From positions 476,465 to 540,464 of the forward strand of contig NZ_JABMLF010000002.1 of assembly GCF_013205055.1 (NCBI RefSeq): DNA of 64,000 nt, given 5' to 3'. Made by a program: the position numbers and the translations under genes. Position 1 is the stretch's first letter. Every line of letters starts with the position of its first letter. The notes beneath the pieces are model-generated. The model did not search any database, was not told the origin of the DNA, and saw only the letters and a program-made list of their open reading frames with translations. This document shows, piece after piece, positions 9,104 through 17,586 of this stretch. The stretch comes from Rathayibacter sp. VKM Ac-2856. Its GTDB lineage: Bacteria > Actinomycetota > Actinomycetes > Actinomycetales > Microbacteriaceae.

Positions 9104-10108
9104 TCAGCGGGAGGTGGAGAAGGCCGCGTCGAAGGCGTCGGAGGGGGGCGTGATCGCGTTGAGCTTGCGGACGAAGGCGAGGGACTCGGGGGCGCCGTCG
9201 AGGCGGTCCATGCCGGCGTCCTCCCACTCGACGCTGGTGGGGCCGGTGTAGCCGATGGCGTTCAGGGCGCGGAAGACGGGCTCCCACGGGACGGCGCCGT
9301 GGCCGGTCGAGACGAAGGTCCAGCCGCGGCGGGGGTTGGCCCACGGCAGGTGCGAGCCGAGGACGCCGTTGCGGCCGTCGAGGTTGGCGATCGACTCCTT
9401 CACGTGCACGTGGAAGATGTGCTCGGCGAAGTCGAGGATGAACGCGACGCTGTCCAGCTGCTGCCAGACGAAGTGCGACGGGTCGAAGTTGAAGCCGAAG
9501 GACTTCCGGTGGCCGATCGCCTCGAGGGTGCGCTTCGCGGTCCAGTAGTCGTAGGCGATCTCGCTCGGGTGCACCTCGAGGCCGTAGCGGACGCCGACCT
9601 CCTCGAAGACGTCGAGGATCGGGGTGAAGCGGTCGGCGAAGTCCTGGTAGCCGGCGGCGATCCACTCGTCGGAGGCCGGCGGGAACATCGCCACGGCCTT
9701 CCAGATCGACGAGCCGGAGAAGCCGTTGACCTGCTTCACGCCGAGCGCGGCGGCGAAGCGGGCGGTGTCCTTGAGATCCTGCGCGGCGCGCTGGCGGACG
9801 CCCTCGGGATCGCCGTCGCCCCAGACGCGGTCGCTGAGGATGTCGCGGTGGCGCTCGTCGATCGGATCGTCGCAGACGGCCTGGCCGGTGAGGTGGTTCG
9901 AGATGGCGAAGACCTGGAGGCCGTTGCGCTCGAGGACGTCCTTGCGGCTCTGCACGTACTCCGCGTCGTCCCAGCGGGCGACGTCGATGTGGTCGCCCCA
10001 GCAGGCGATCTCGAGGCCGTCGTAGCCCCACTCTCCGGCGAGGCGGGCCACCTCCTCGAAGGGGAGGTCCGCCCACTGGCCGGTGAAGAGGGTGATCGGT
10101 CGCGTCAT
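9104..10108 (-). CDS. sugar phosphate isomerase/epimerase, xylose-isomerase-like TIM barrel
   Basis: A 334-residue AP-endonuclease-2/xylose isomerase-like TIM barrel. Metal-binding acidic and His residues expected in the family are in '[14 protein letters not shown]', '[12 protein letters not shown]', '[10 protein letters not shown]' and '[11 protein letters not shown]'. Such enzymes interconvert keto and aldo sugars or inositol derivatives; the substrate here is not recognisable. It is transcribed away from the GH95-like gene with only about 50 bp between starts, which suggests a shared control region and a role in the same sugar pathway. It is cytoplasmic with no signal peptide. Confidence 0.85.
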   Translation of the reverse strand: MTRPITLFTGQWADLPFEEVARLAGEWGYDGLEIACWGDHIDVARWDDAEYVQSRKDVLERNGLQVFAISNHLTGQAVCDDPIDERHRDILSDRVWGDGDPEGVRQRAAQDLKDTARFAAALGVKQVNGFSGSSIWKAVAMFPPASDEWIAAGYQDFADRFTPILDVFEEVGVRYGLEVHPSEIAYDYWTAKRTLEAIGHRKSFGFNFDPSHFVWQQLDSVAFILDFAEHIFHVHVKESIANLDGRNGVLGSHLPWANPRRGWTFVSTGHGAVPWEPVFRALNAIGYTGPTSVEWEDAGMDRLDGAPESLAFVRKLNAITPPSDAFDAAFSTSR

Positions 10109-10160
10109 CGCGGATTCCTAACTCTCGACTCCCGCGCGCCGTCGCACCGGGAGAGGTAAT

Positions 10161-12635
10161 TTGAGGGTCTTGGCAACATATCAGGCACTCCCGCGAGCCC
10201 GAAAGGAACCGATCATCGCCCCGATCGACGGCGCACTGACGCGCAACGCCACCCTCGTCACCGCCACCGCCGCCCCGACCTGGGAGGAGGGCCTGATCGT
10301 CGGCAGCGGCCGCGTCGGCGCCGTGGTGCACGGCCCGGCCGACGCGCTCACCGTCTCGCTGGCGCACGAGCGCTACTTCCTCCCCGTCAACGCGCGGCCC
10401 GCCGCCCCGGACCTCGCCCCGGTGCAGGACGAGCTGCGGAGCGCCCTGCTGGCCGGGGACGCCGACGCGGCGAGCGACCTGCTCGAGCGCGCAGCGCGGG
10501 CGAGCGGCTACGACGGTGGGCTGATCTGGACCGATCCGCTCGGGCTCTGCGCGACGCTCTCGATCCGCACGGCCGGCGGGGTCGCGTCGAGCCGGCGCCT
10601 GCTCGACCCGCTGCTGGGCGAGGTCGCGGTCGAGTGGACCGACCTCGACGGCGGCCGGCACGCGGTGCGGCTGATCGCTCCGCACGGCGGCGAGAGCGTC
10701 CGGCTGCGCGTGGAGTCGGAGCGCGACGGCGAGAGCACGGTCGAGCTCGGGCTGGGCGCCGGGGACGCGACCTCGTTCGACACGGGGGTGCCGGACGCGT
10801 CGGCGGTGGTCGAGGCGACGGTCGAGGGCGGCGCGATCGGGCGGCTGCTGGCCGTCGCCGGGACCGGGAGCGCCGAGACCGGGGGCGAGCGGATCCGCGC
10901 GACGGTCACCGCGGCGACCGGGGCGCCGTGGGACGTGGAGGGTGCGGTGACCCGCTCGACGGTGCCGGTCGCGGCGGGGGCGGGCGCGTTCCTCCGCGTC
11001 GATCTGGCGCTGGCGGGTGAGGAGCCGGCGGGCCGGGAGCGTGCGGGCGGCGTGCGTGCGGACGAGGAGCCTGCGGGCGACGCCGCCACATGGGCGGAGC
11101 TGCGCGAGGCCCAGCGCCACGGGCACGGCCGGCTGGTCGGCGCCTCCTCCCTCGATCTCGCCGGCGCCTCCTCCGCGGTGCTCACCGAGGACCTCTGGGA
11201 CGAGGCGCGCGCCGGCGACGAGGGTGCGCGCCGCCGCGTCGTCGAGCTGGCGTACCTCAGCGGCCGCGCGAACATCGTCGCGTCGACCGGCGAGCTGCCG
11301 CCGACGCTGCAGGGCGTCTGGCAGGGCACCTGGCGACCGGCCTGGTCGGCCGACTACACGCTGAACGGCAACGTGCAGAACGGCGCGATGGCGGGGATGA
11401 TCCCGACCGGAACGCCCGAGCTGGCGCTGTCGATCCTGGAGCTGGTGCTGCCGCACCTCGACGACTACCGCGAGAACGCGCGCCTCGTCTACGGGGCGGA
11501 GGGGATGCTCCTGCCGTCGCGGATGTCGACCCACGGCCGCGCCGACCACTTCGCGGCGAGCTACCCGCACCTGTTCTGGACCGGCTGCGGCGGCTGGGTG
11601 CTGCGCCTGGCCGCCGACGCCGTCGCGGCCACGGGCGACCGCGGCATCGTCGACGACCGGCTGTGGGAGCTGGCCGAGGGCGTGCTGCGCTTCGCCGAGA
11701 CCGGGACGACCGTGGTCGACGGGGTGCGCCGGATCGTGCCGTCCTACTCCCCCGAGAACACGCCGGGCGGCGCGCGCTCGCCGATCGCGGTCGACGCGAC
11801 GATCGACGTCGCCGTGCTGCGGGACGCCGCACGGGCGACGGCGCTGCTCGGCCGGGCCCGCGGCGACGACTCGCTCGACGAGCGCTGGGCGCGGGTGGTG
11901 GCGGAGCTGCCGGAGTACCGGGTCGCCGAGGACGGCACGCTGGCGGAGTGGATCGACCCGCGGTTCGCGGAGGAGATCGCGCACCGGCACGCGTCGCAGC
12001 TGTACCCGCTCTGGTACGCGGGCGACGCGGCGTTCGAGGGCTCCGGCGCCCCCGCGGCGCGGCTGCGGGCCGCCGCGGCGGCGACGGTGGCGGCGAAGAT
12101 CGCGTGGCGGGCCGAGGCGCCGACCGCTCCACCCGGGCGGATGGAGATGGCGTTCGGGCTGGTGCAGGTGGGGGTCGCGGCGGCGGCCCTGGGCGACGCG
12201 GAGGCGGCGCTGACCTGCGCGGAATGGCTCGCGGTCGAGCACTGGTCGCCGACGCTGACGACCCGGCACGACGCAGGGCGGATCTTCAACCTCGACGCGA
12301 GCGGCGGGCTGCCGGGACTGGTGGCGGCGATGCTGCTCGGGTCCGACGACGAGTCGCTGACGGTGCTGCCGGCGCTGCCCGCCGTGTGGGCGCGGGGTGC
12401 GGTGACGGGGCTGCGGGCGCGCGGCGGCGTGGTCGTGGACCGGCTGGAGTGGTCGCCGGGGCGGGCGTCGCTGTGGGTGCGGCGGGTGCCGGGCGCGGAG
12501 TGGCTGGCGCCGACGGGCGGGACGCGGCTGCGGACGCTGCGCGACGCGGTGCTGCGCGTCGACGGGCGCGAGGTGTCGGGCGGGCTGGCGCTCGGCGCCG
12601 ACGCGGTGCGCGTGGACGTGGAGTGGCGCGGCTGA
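10161..12635 (+). CDS. GH95-like glycoside hydrolase (alpha-L-fucosidase/galactosidase family)
   Basis: About 824 residues, the normal length of GH95. The N-terminal domain begins with a degenerate form of the family opener: 'TWEEGLIVGSGRVGAVVHG' (residues about 38-56), then 'LAHERYFLPVN'. The catalytic (alpha/alpha)6 barrel contains 'STGELPPTLQGVWQGTW' and 'YTLNGNVQNGAMAGM', equivalent to the family's NLQGIWN and NINTEMNYW stretches. No signal peptide, so it acts on imported oligosaccharides. The start is uncertain: the only in-frame options before the domain are TTG at 10161 (after GAGAGG) or 10170. Known GH95 enzymes act on L-fucosides or L-galactosides; given the ara context the true substrate may differ. 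Confidence 0.82.
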   Translation: MRVLATYQALPRARKEPIIAPIDGALTRNATLVTATAAPTWEEGLIVGSGRVGAVVHGPADALTVSLAHERYFLPVNARPAAPDLAPVQDELRSALLAGDADAASDLLERAARASGYDGGLIWTDPLGLCATLSIRTAGGVASSRRLLDPLLGEVAVEWTDLDGGRHAVRLIAPHGGESVRLRVESERDGESTVELGLGAGDATSFDTGVPDASAVVEATVEGGAIGRLLAVAGTGSAETGGERIRATVTAATGAPWDVEGAVTRSTVPVAAGAGAFLRVDLALAGEEPAGRERAGGVRADEEPAGDAATWAELREAQRHGHGRLVGASSLDLAGASSAVLTEDLWDEARAGDEGARRRVVELAYLSGRANIVASTGELPPTLQGVWQGTWRPAWSADYTLNGNVQNGAMAGMIPTGTPELALSILELVLPHLDDYRENARLVYGAEGMLLPSRMSTHGRADHFAASYPHLFWTGCGGWVLRLAADAVAATGDRGIVDDRLWELAEGVLRFAETGTTVVDGVRRIVPSYSPENTPGGARSPIAVDATIDVAVLRDAARATALLGRARGDDSLDERWARVVAELPEYRVAEDGTLAEWIDPRFAEEIAHRHASQLYPLWYAGDAAFEGSGAPAARLRAAAAATVAAKIAWRAEAPTAPPGRMEMAFGLVQVGVAAAALGDAEAALTCAEWLAVEHWSPTLTTRHDAGRIFNLDASGGLPGLVAAMLLGSDDESLTVLPALPAVWARGAVTGLRARGGVVVDRLEWSPGRASLWVRRVPGAEWLAPTGGTRLRTLRDAVLRVDGREVSGGLALGADAVRVDVEWRG

Positions 12636-12649
12636 GGCTGCTGGGGTGA

Positions 12650-12860
12650 CCTCTGGCATGCGGAACCCGCCTGGCACGCGGCAACGGGTGGATCCGGCGA
12701 GCCGGACCTGACTCCGCGAGCCGGAGGTTCCGCCGGGGTGACTCCTGGCACGCGGGATATGCCTCGGCAAGCGGAAACCGACGGATCCGGCGAGCCGGAC
12801 GTGGAACCTCGGGTCGGAGGACCGCCGGAAATCGTGACGAGCCGGCCAAGGCCTCCGGCA
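12650..12860. repeat. 92-bp family repeats, left boundary of the degenerate island
   Basis: About two units of the 92-bp family: GGCACGCGG / GGATCCGGCGAGCCGGAC / CGCGAGCCGGAGG blocks recur with a spacing close to 92. They separate the GH95-like gene from the first broken mobile-element gene. Confidence 0.75.
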
Positions 12861-12879
12861 CGCCGCTCATGCGCTCCGG

Positions 12880-13649
12880 CGCAGGCGCGCGAGCTGTCGG
12901 CCCGGTTCGACGCCGAGCGAAGCGCTGGGCGAGCGAGCTTGCAGGTCGTCGATAGGCCCGACTGGTGGGAGCGCGCGACCGTCCAGGACATCGCGAAGAT
13001 CGCAGAGACGGCGCAGGCGTAGAAGGGTCACGACCCGATCGCCGAACGAGCCGCTGCCGTCGTGCAGCGCGAGGTGCTCGAGCGCTACGGCGTCGACACC
13101 GCCGTGCTCAGCGATGCCGCGGGCCAGAGGAAGTCGGAGTTGGACCTGGCGAAGGAATGGGCCGCGGGCTCCGCGCCCGAGCACTACCACCGCCAGAACA
13201 ACGACCGCCTCACCATGCAGCTAGGCGACCGTGCCGAGCCGGACGTGAACGCGGAGCGCGCCCTGCTCACCGACTACCGCGCCGCGCTGGCCGGCGACGT
13301 CGCCATCGTCGAGCTGTCCGCGGCCGAGGAGTGGAAGCGCGACACCGACCCCGCCGGGTTCCAGGACTACCGGGTGCAGACATCGATCGACTGGAACGAC
13401 GCCGGCCAGGTCAGCACCCCCGCCCCCGCCATCGAGGCCGCTGCGCGAGCTGCGCTGGTCGAGGAGTGGAAGGACACGGTAACCCCGGAGCGCGCCCGTG
13501 CCGGCGCCGAGGTCACGCAGGCGCAACAGCTCATCGCAGAAGCCGATCGGCTCGACCACGCCAATGACACCCGCAGCACGGCGGCCGCCGCTCGAGGCGC
13601 GGCCGACGTCCTCGTCCGACCGGCTGACCGCGCAACCGTCGTTGTTTGA
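12880..13649 (+). pseudogene. amber-interrupted mobile-element protein
   Basis: One reading frame runs from about 12880 to 13649 and is broken only by TAG at 13020-13022, in 'IAKIAETAQA*KGHDPIAERAAA'. The preserved frame and composition on both sides show a once-continuous gene, and the stop probably replaces a Trp codon. The 5' end is cut off by the 92-bp repeats. The text 'AEVTQAQQLIAEADRLD' near the end resembles proteins coded near actinobacterial conjugation genes, but the function is unknown. A GTG at 13062 could restart a 195-residue product. A decayed second copy lies at about 15097-15375. Confidence 0.7.
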
Positions 13650-13834
13650 CGGGACGACTGTCGGGAACGCGGTGAGATGCCACTTTCCCTACGCAGTCCT
13701 GGTGACGACCACTCGAACCGGATCGTGTGAGCTGCCGAGCAGCACCAGTGGAGCTAGTTGGCCGATCCTCGCCATCGGGCAGCAATCTTGTGACCGGCCG
13801 TGCCCGGAGGTGGATTAGGACCGCGAACCCGGAC

Positions 13835-14878
13835 TCAGCGGGCGATCCGAGCGTTTGGGAGGTGCGTTGAAAGGAACTCTTCCGCGATCCGTCCGCCCGG
13901 GACGGAATGTAGAACCAATGCCTTCTGGCCTAGCCGAGCCAGTTCGTTCAACGGCTCTACAAGACGGAATCCGTCACTGAGGGGCCAATGCTCGCGGAAG
14001 AAGACGTGCACCTCCTCGCAGTCGACGGTGCGGTTGATGACGTCCCTCACCCCGCCCTGCCCCTTCAGATCGGTGCTCTCGATCGCGCAGGGTGGGCGCC
14101 GCGATGCAGGGTGTGTCACGTCCGTGATTGACCACCTACCCCGACCCTTGGCCGATGTGTGCGCGAGTGAGAAGCGATCTCCGTGGTGCCGCTCAAAGGC
14201 AGTAACAGTTGCCGCGCCGCCGCGCGATTTCTCGGCCGCCTGAAGTTGACGCCGACCGAAAAGAGTTCCGTCGTCGCGGAGAGAGATCATGTGTCCGCGC
14301 GAAGCCAGACGGAGTTCAGTTGCGTGGCCGTGTTCCGCCGCATTAATGGCAAGTTCATACAGCACCATTTGCAGGTCATCGCGAACGTCGGTTCCCCAAA
14401 CGACCCCAACCCCCGTATCGGCTAGAAAGTCCGAAGCGAACTGGCGTACATTTTCATCCGGGTTGAGATTAATTCTCAGTATCCGTTGATGCCGGATTAT
14501 GTGTTGCTGCTGCAATAGCGGTTGTGAGTTATCGATTCGCGCCTGGCTTGCGTGGCGAGCCTGCTTTTTCCAGAGACGCAGGAGCAGAGCGTCGAAACGT
14601 GAGGGATCGTCATCAATGGCTTTCGCGTGGACAGCGCATAGCCAGACGCCATTACTTTCGGCGGACCTTTGCGTCGGCGTCCATCCAGGGATGTCCCGCG
14701 GGCCCCCCGTTTGCGCCGCGACGATGTGCGCAGCGACCCCGACCTGCGCCTTGCCGGAGGCGCGGCCCGCGCTCGGGCCCGAAGTAGGGCGTCGGCAGGA
14801 CGGGCTTGCGCAGTGAGCGCCGGCCTCCACCTCGAGGGCGCGAACGATGTCCGCCTTGAAATCTCCTGCTCTGGCCAT
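13835..14878 (-). CDS. HNH-type zinc domain fused to GHKL ATPase domain
   Basis: Intact 347-residue protein of unusual architecture. Residues about 20-105 form an HNH-like module: Cys23 and Cys28, AAH51I, then N76-x4-C81-x2-H84 followed by the 'DDPSRFDALLLRLWKK' helix seen in HNH proteins that read '...ENGIWLC..HAKLID'. Residues about 140-260 form a GHKL (HATPase) fold: N box E175-x3-N179 in 'ELAINAAEHG', G1 motif D202-D-G204, and G220-G221 as a likely G2. The last 80 residues are unrecognised. It stands alone between decayed mobile genes. DNA cutting gated by ATP, or a signal-response role, is inference. The start ATG has a weak TAGGG upstream. Confidence 0.72.
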   Translation of the reverse strand: MARAGDFKADIVRALEVEAGAHCASPSCRRPTSGPSAGRASGKAQVGVAAHIVAAQTGGPRDIPGWTPTQRSAESNGVWLCAVHAKAIDDDPSRFDALLLRLWKKQARHASQARIDNSQPLLQQQHIIRHQRILRINLNPDENVRQFASDFLADTGVGVVWGTDVRDDLQMVLYELAINAAEHGHATELRLASRGHMISLRDDGTLFGRRQLQAAEKSRGGAATVTAFERHHGDRFSLAHTSAKGRGRWSITDVTHPASRRPPCAIESTDLKGQGGVRDVINRTVDCEEVHVFFREHWPLSDGFRLVEPLNELARLGQKALVLHSVPGGRIAEEFLSTHLPNARIAR

Positions 14879-15096
14879 GCAAACGACCCTAGCGAACGCG
14901 CGACACAGGACCTGTAACCGCCGACCCGATGCCCCTTTCCGCTAAGCATCGAGACAATCTCAGTTCTGACGGGGATGGTTCATCGCCATTGCGTTCGGCC
15001 AGCGTGTTCGCCCGCGAGTTCGGCGATCGCCTCCGCAATCCCTTCAACGGTTGAACCTAGGTCCTCCCACAGCGCAGGATCGGCAGAGGCCAAAGC

Positions 15097-15375
15097 TGGT
15101 GAAGAAGCTGGCTTCGAATGCGTCTCCTGAGCATCACCAGAGCCACAGCCACGGCGACGAGCGCTTCACGATGCAGGTTGAAGACCATGCGGAGCCTGAA
15201 CGCGGAGCGCGTACTGCTCGCCGACCAACGGGCCGCACCGGCCGGCGATGTCACCAGCGCCGAGCTTTCCGGAGCCGAAGAGTGGGAGCGCGACATCGAC
15301 GCACACGGCTCCAGGGCTACCGCGTGCAGACGTGGATCCGCTGGACCGACGGCACATACGAACTCACCGACCAGC
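15097..15375 (+). pseudogene. decayed second copy of the 12.9-13.6 kb mobile-element gene
   Basis: Fragments in different plus-strand frames match the gene at 13062-13649: 'ASPEHHQSHSHGDERFTMQVEDHAEPE' against 'SAPEHYHRQNNDRLTMQLGDRAEPD', then in another frame 'LLADQRAAPAGDVTSAELSGAEEWERDID', then 'LQGYRVQTWIRW'. At least two frameshifts separate them. The flanking stretches 14879-15096 and 15376-15721 hold no gene that I can support. Confidence 0.65.
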
Positions 15376-15721
15376 AAGGTTGGGTTATCCGGCGTGTCAT
15401 GTCCGGATCTCCTGCCCTTTCACAAGACGGAGTCTTGTACGCTGCCCGAAATATTGCGCCATTTCCAGCCTACCCCGAACCGGCCATTATCGTGTGGAGA
15501 AGCCTCGCGGAGATCGAAACTCCTCCGATTCAAGAACCGTGGGTCCATCACCCCCTCGTTTTCCCCTCCGCTTCAGGAGATATTCATGGGAGGAGTTGTA
15601 CATGATGGATCGACGTGTTGCGCAGTCAGCTACCGAACTGCTTTTGGAATCTACTGCAAAAATGCTCACGCTAGAGTAGTGCGAAGCCCTCAGGAGATCC
15701 AGCGTGAGCGCTCGCAATTAG

Positions 15722-16486
15722 TCACGAATACCATCTTGTCGCTGCGAAGTATTTAGGACTAGGCAGCTTCGGCGGCTGAACCGTATAACGACCCTTGAAC
15801 GTAAATCTTTGACTCGATACGAAGTAGTACCCAATCAATTCGTTCCTAGAGTCGTAGTATGTGATGTTGCCAAATTCGTCTCTGTAGCCACGCGCGACCG
15901 CCTCGCGCTTATCGTTGTAGAATGTGGTCCCATAGAGCGGATCGTGTTCCGAGCTGACGACGATAAAAGCCAAGCTCCTCGTTTCGATGGCTGTCGCTAC
16001 TCGCGCATAGTCCTCGAGTGAGCTTCTCAATCTTTCCTGCGCCGTCCGTTCGTCTACTTGCGCTTTCAACGCGCGAGCTTCACGGTCAATCATATTTCTG
16101 AGAAGCTCGACGTCAGCCTGCAAGGGTGCCAAATCCATCGCCGGCGAGGCATGCTCCGAATACTTGTAGAAGAGATACTCCGCATGGGAGAAAATTTCCC
16201 GCGCGAGTGCCCATCGTTCGCTGCGGCGGTCTAAACAGGGTACGAGGTCGGAGGCGGCCCAGGCCACGTACGGCAGTACGACGCCGTCGAAGACGATTGT
16301 CGGTTCGTACTCCTCAATTACTTCTTTCCATTCGATGAGACCATTTACTCGTCCCACGAGTTCGGCCTGATCCTCCTGGTTGAACGATTCGTCATCCACT
16401 GCCCGCTCAAGCAATACGCCCAGTTTGCTTAGGCTCTTTTCGTAATGCTCCCGCGACGCGACGCTGATCGTCACATTAGAGTGCAC
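15722..16486 (-). CDS. hypothetical protein (254 aa), last gene of the HTH cluster
   Basis: Unrecognised soluble protein with no signal peptide or membrane segment. The first 140 residues look all-helical and rich in charged residues (a coiled-coil-like stretch 'DVELLRNMIDREARALKAQVDERTAQERLRSSLEDYARV' at about 130-168). The C-terminal 80 residues are beta-rich with repeated aromatic pairs ('TTFYNDKREAVARGY', 'ITYYDSRNELIGYYF', 'RFTFKGRY'). The GTG start at 16486 overlaps the end of the 59-residue gene by 11 bp, so the two are likely translationally coupled. An in-frame GTG four codons later is an alternative. Base composition is visibly AT-richer than the flanking metabolic genes. Confidence 0.62.
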   Translation of the reverse strand: MHSNVTISVASREHYEKSLSKLGVLLERAVDDESFNQEDQAELVGRVNGLIEWKEVIEEYEPTIVFDGVVLPYVAWAASDLVPCLDRRSERWALAREIFSHAEYLFYKYSEHASPAMDLAPLQADVELLRNMIDREARALKAQVDERTAQERLRSSLEDYARVATAIETRSLAFIVVSSEHDPLYGTTFYNDKREAVARGYRDEFGNITYYDSRNELIGYYFVSSQRFTFKGRYTVQPPKLPSPKYFAATRWYS

Positions 16487-16655
16487 GGAGCGCCGTGTTA
16501 ATCGCCTTGAGTTCCTGTTCCATCGAGTCGAGGGTCGGTTGGAGACGTGTCCGGCGGTAGGGGTCTTTGCTCATCAATTCTTTGGTGCTCGGAATGACTT
16601 TCTCGAGCGTCTCCTTGCGCTCACGAAGCTGTCGCTTGTCGGATTCACTAACCAT
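16476..16655 (-). CDS. small helical protein (59 aa)
   Basis: A 59-residue, highly charged protein (starts MVSESDKRQLRERKETLEKV, ends in ALRAL). It is probably two amphipathic helices joined at 'SKDPYRRTR'. The ATG at 16655 is preceded by a GAGAG stretch about 10 bases upstream. Its 3' end overlaps the start of the 254-residue gene, a strong sign of a joint unit. Not recognised as a known family. Confidence 0.55.
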   Translation of the reverse strand: MVSESDKRQLRERKETLEKVIPSTKELMSKDPYRRTRLQPTLDSMEQELKAINTALRAL

Positions 16656-16960
16656 GATTTGCTCTCATCTCTCGAATTTCTGAAATTGTCGCGAGATTGC
16701 GCTGGTATGTCAAGCATGTTCTCTGGCACCTCGGTCTCGTCCGGAGACGTCGACGCTCATGACCTGCCGGGAGCTACCGGCCGCTGCAAGCGAACAGGAC
16801 CGCGGCGCTGGGTTCACGGTGTGGACGACGCTCAATTCGCGGGTCTGGCGAGGGCAGCGAGCGCTTCGTCCTGTCACCGGATGAGCCTTCCCTCAAACGG
16901 TGACGCTGCCAGCAGATGGGAACCCGACTCTCCCGACCCTTCCTGCCAAAACGATCGTAC
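16656..16960. other. gene-free stretch inside the HTH cluster
   Basis: No open frame on either strand here looks like a gene. It may hold the promoter of the 59/254-residue pair, or a deleted gene. I see no clear palindrome or repeat. Confidence 0.4.
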
Positions 16961-17551
16961 TCAATCGAGCAACTGTTTGAGCGCAATCGAGATGCCGACT
17001 CCTTTTGCATGCCGGATAAGCTTTCCGGCTTCGCGTGTACCCCACCAATGCAACTTAGAGTTTGAGCCACCAACCTCCCGCTGCGGACTCGAATAGTCAA
17101 GCCTCAACATATCGTCGTCATTCATCTGACGTATTTCGATGTCTTGACTAAATCGACTGTCCTGAAGGCTCTCGCCCCATTTCTTGTACTCCTCCCACTT
17201 CCACACACGGAGAAGTCGCCCCCGGCGATCTAGTACCCATGTCGTCATCTCGTGATATTCAGAATACCTGGATTTCGTTTCCCTTTCTTCAATGTGGTGA
17301 TTTGTTTGAAACAATAACCAGTGTTCGCCAATAATTTCGATGTCAACTGGAATGTTTTGCGTGGTCTGATACATCTCTCGCCTACGAAACAGTCCGACTC
17401 GCCGTTCTGCCGTAACCATCTCTGTTCGCATTTCTCGTTTGAGAATGGGGGCAATGGTTTCCTTTTTGCACTCCTTGGCCACCCGCGCGGCATATTGATT
17501 TATCCGACTTTGATCGAGTGAGCTATGATTGTATTTATGACTGTCAATCAT
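16961..17551 (-). CDS. hypothetical protein (196 aa) in the HTH cluster
   Basis: Unrecognised soluble protein rich in Arg, Glu and Trp ('WVLDRRGRLLRVWKWEEYKKWG' near residue 105). The likely start is the ATG at 17551, with GAGGG 10 bases upstream; the frame is open further upstream, but that part overlaps the preceding gene. The middle, 'IPVDIEIIGEHWLLFQTNHHIEERETKSRYSEYHEMTTWVL', predicts an antiparallel sheet. It begins 35 bp after the HTH protein gene and is probably co-transcribed with it. Composition is AT-richer than the chromosome around it. Confidence 0.6.
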   Translation of the reverse strand: MIDSHKYNHSSLDQSRINQYAARVAKECKKETIAPILKREMRTEMVTAERRVGLFRRREMYQTTQNIPVDIEIIGEHWLLFQTNHHIEERETKSRYSEYHEMTTWVLDRRGRLLRVWKWEEYKKWGESLQDSRFSQDIEIRQMNDDDMLRLDYSSPQREVGGSNSKLHWWGTREAGKLIRHAKGVGISIALKQLLD

Positions 17552-17586
17552 CTTACTATTTCCCTCTCGTTTTCGGGGGTACGAAT

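Noticed and set aside
9084-12770. Very long open frame (over 1200 codons) on the minus strand opposite the GH95-like gene
   Set aside because: It is an Arg/Pro/Ala-rich antisense shadow produced by GC-rich third positions. It has no domain, and the plus-strand frame and the 9104-10108 gene explain the region.
16774-17100. 108-residue minus-strand frame overlapping the end of the 196-residue gene
   Set aside because: It overlaps a better gene in another frame, has no ribosome binding site and no protein-like pattern.
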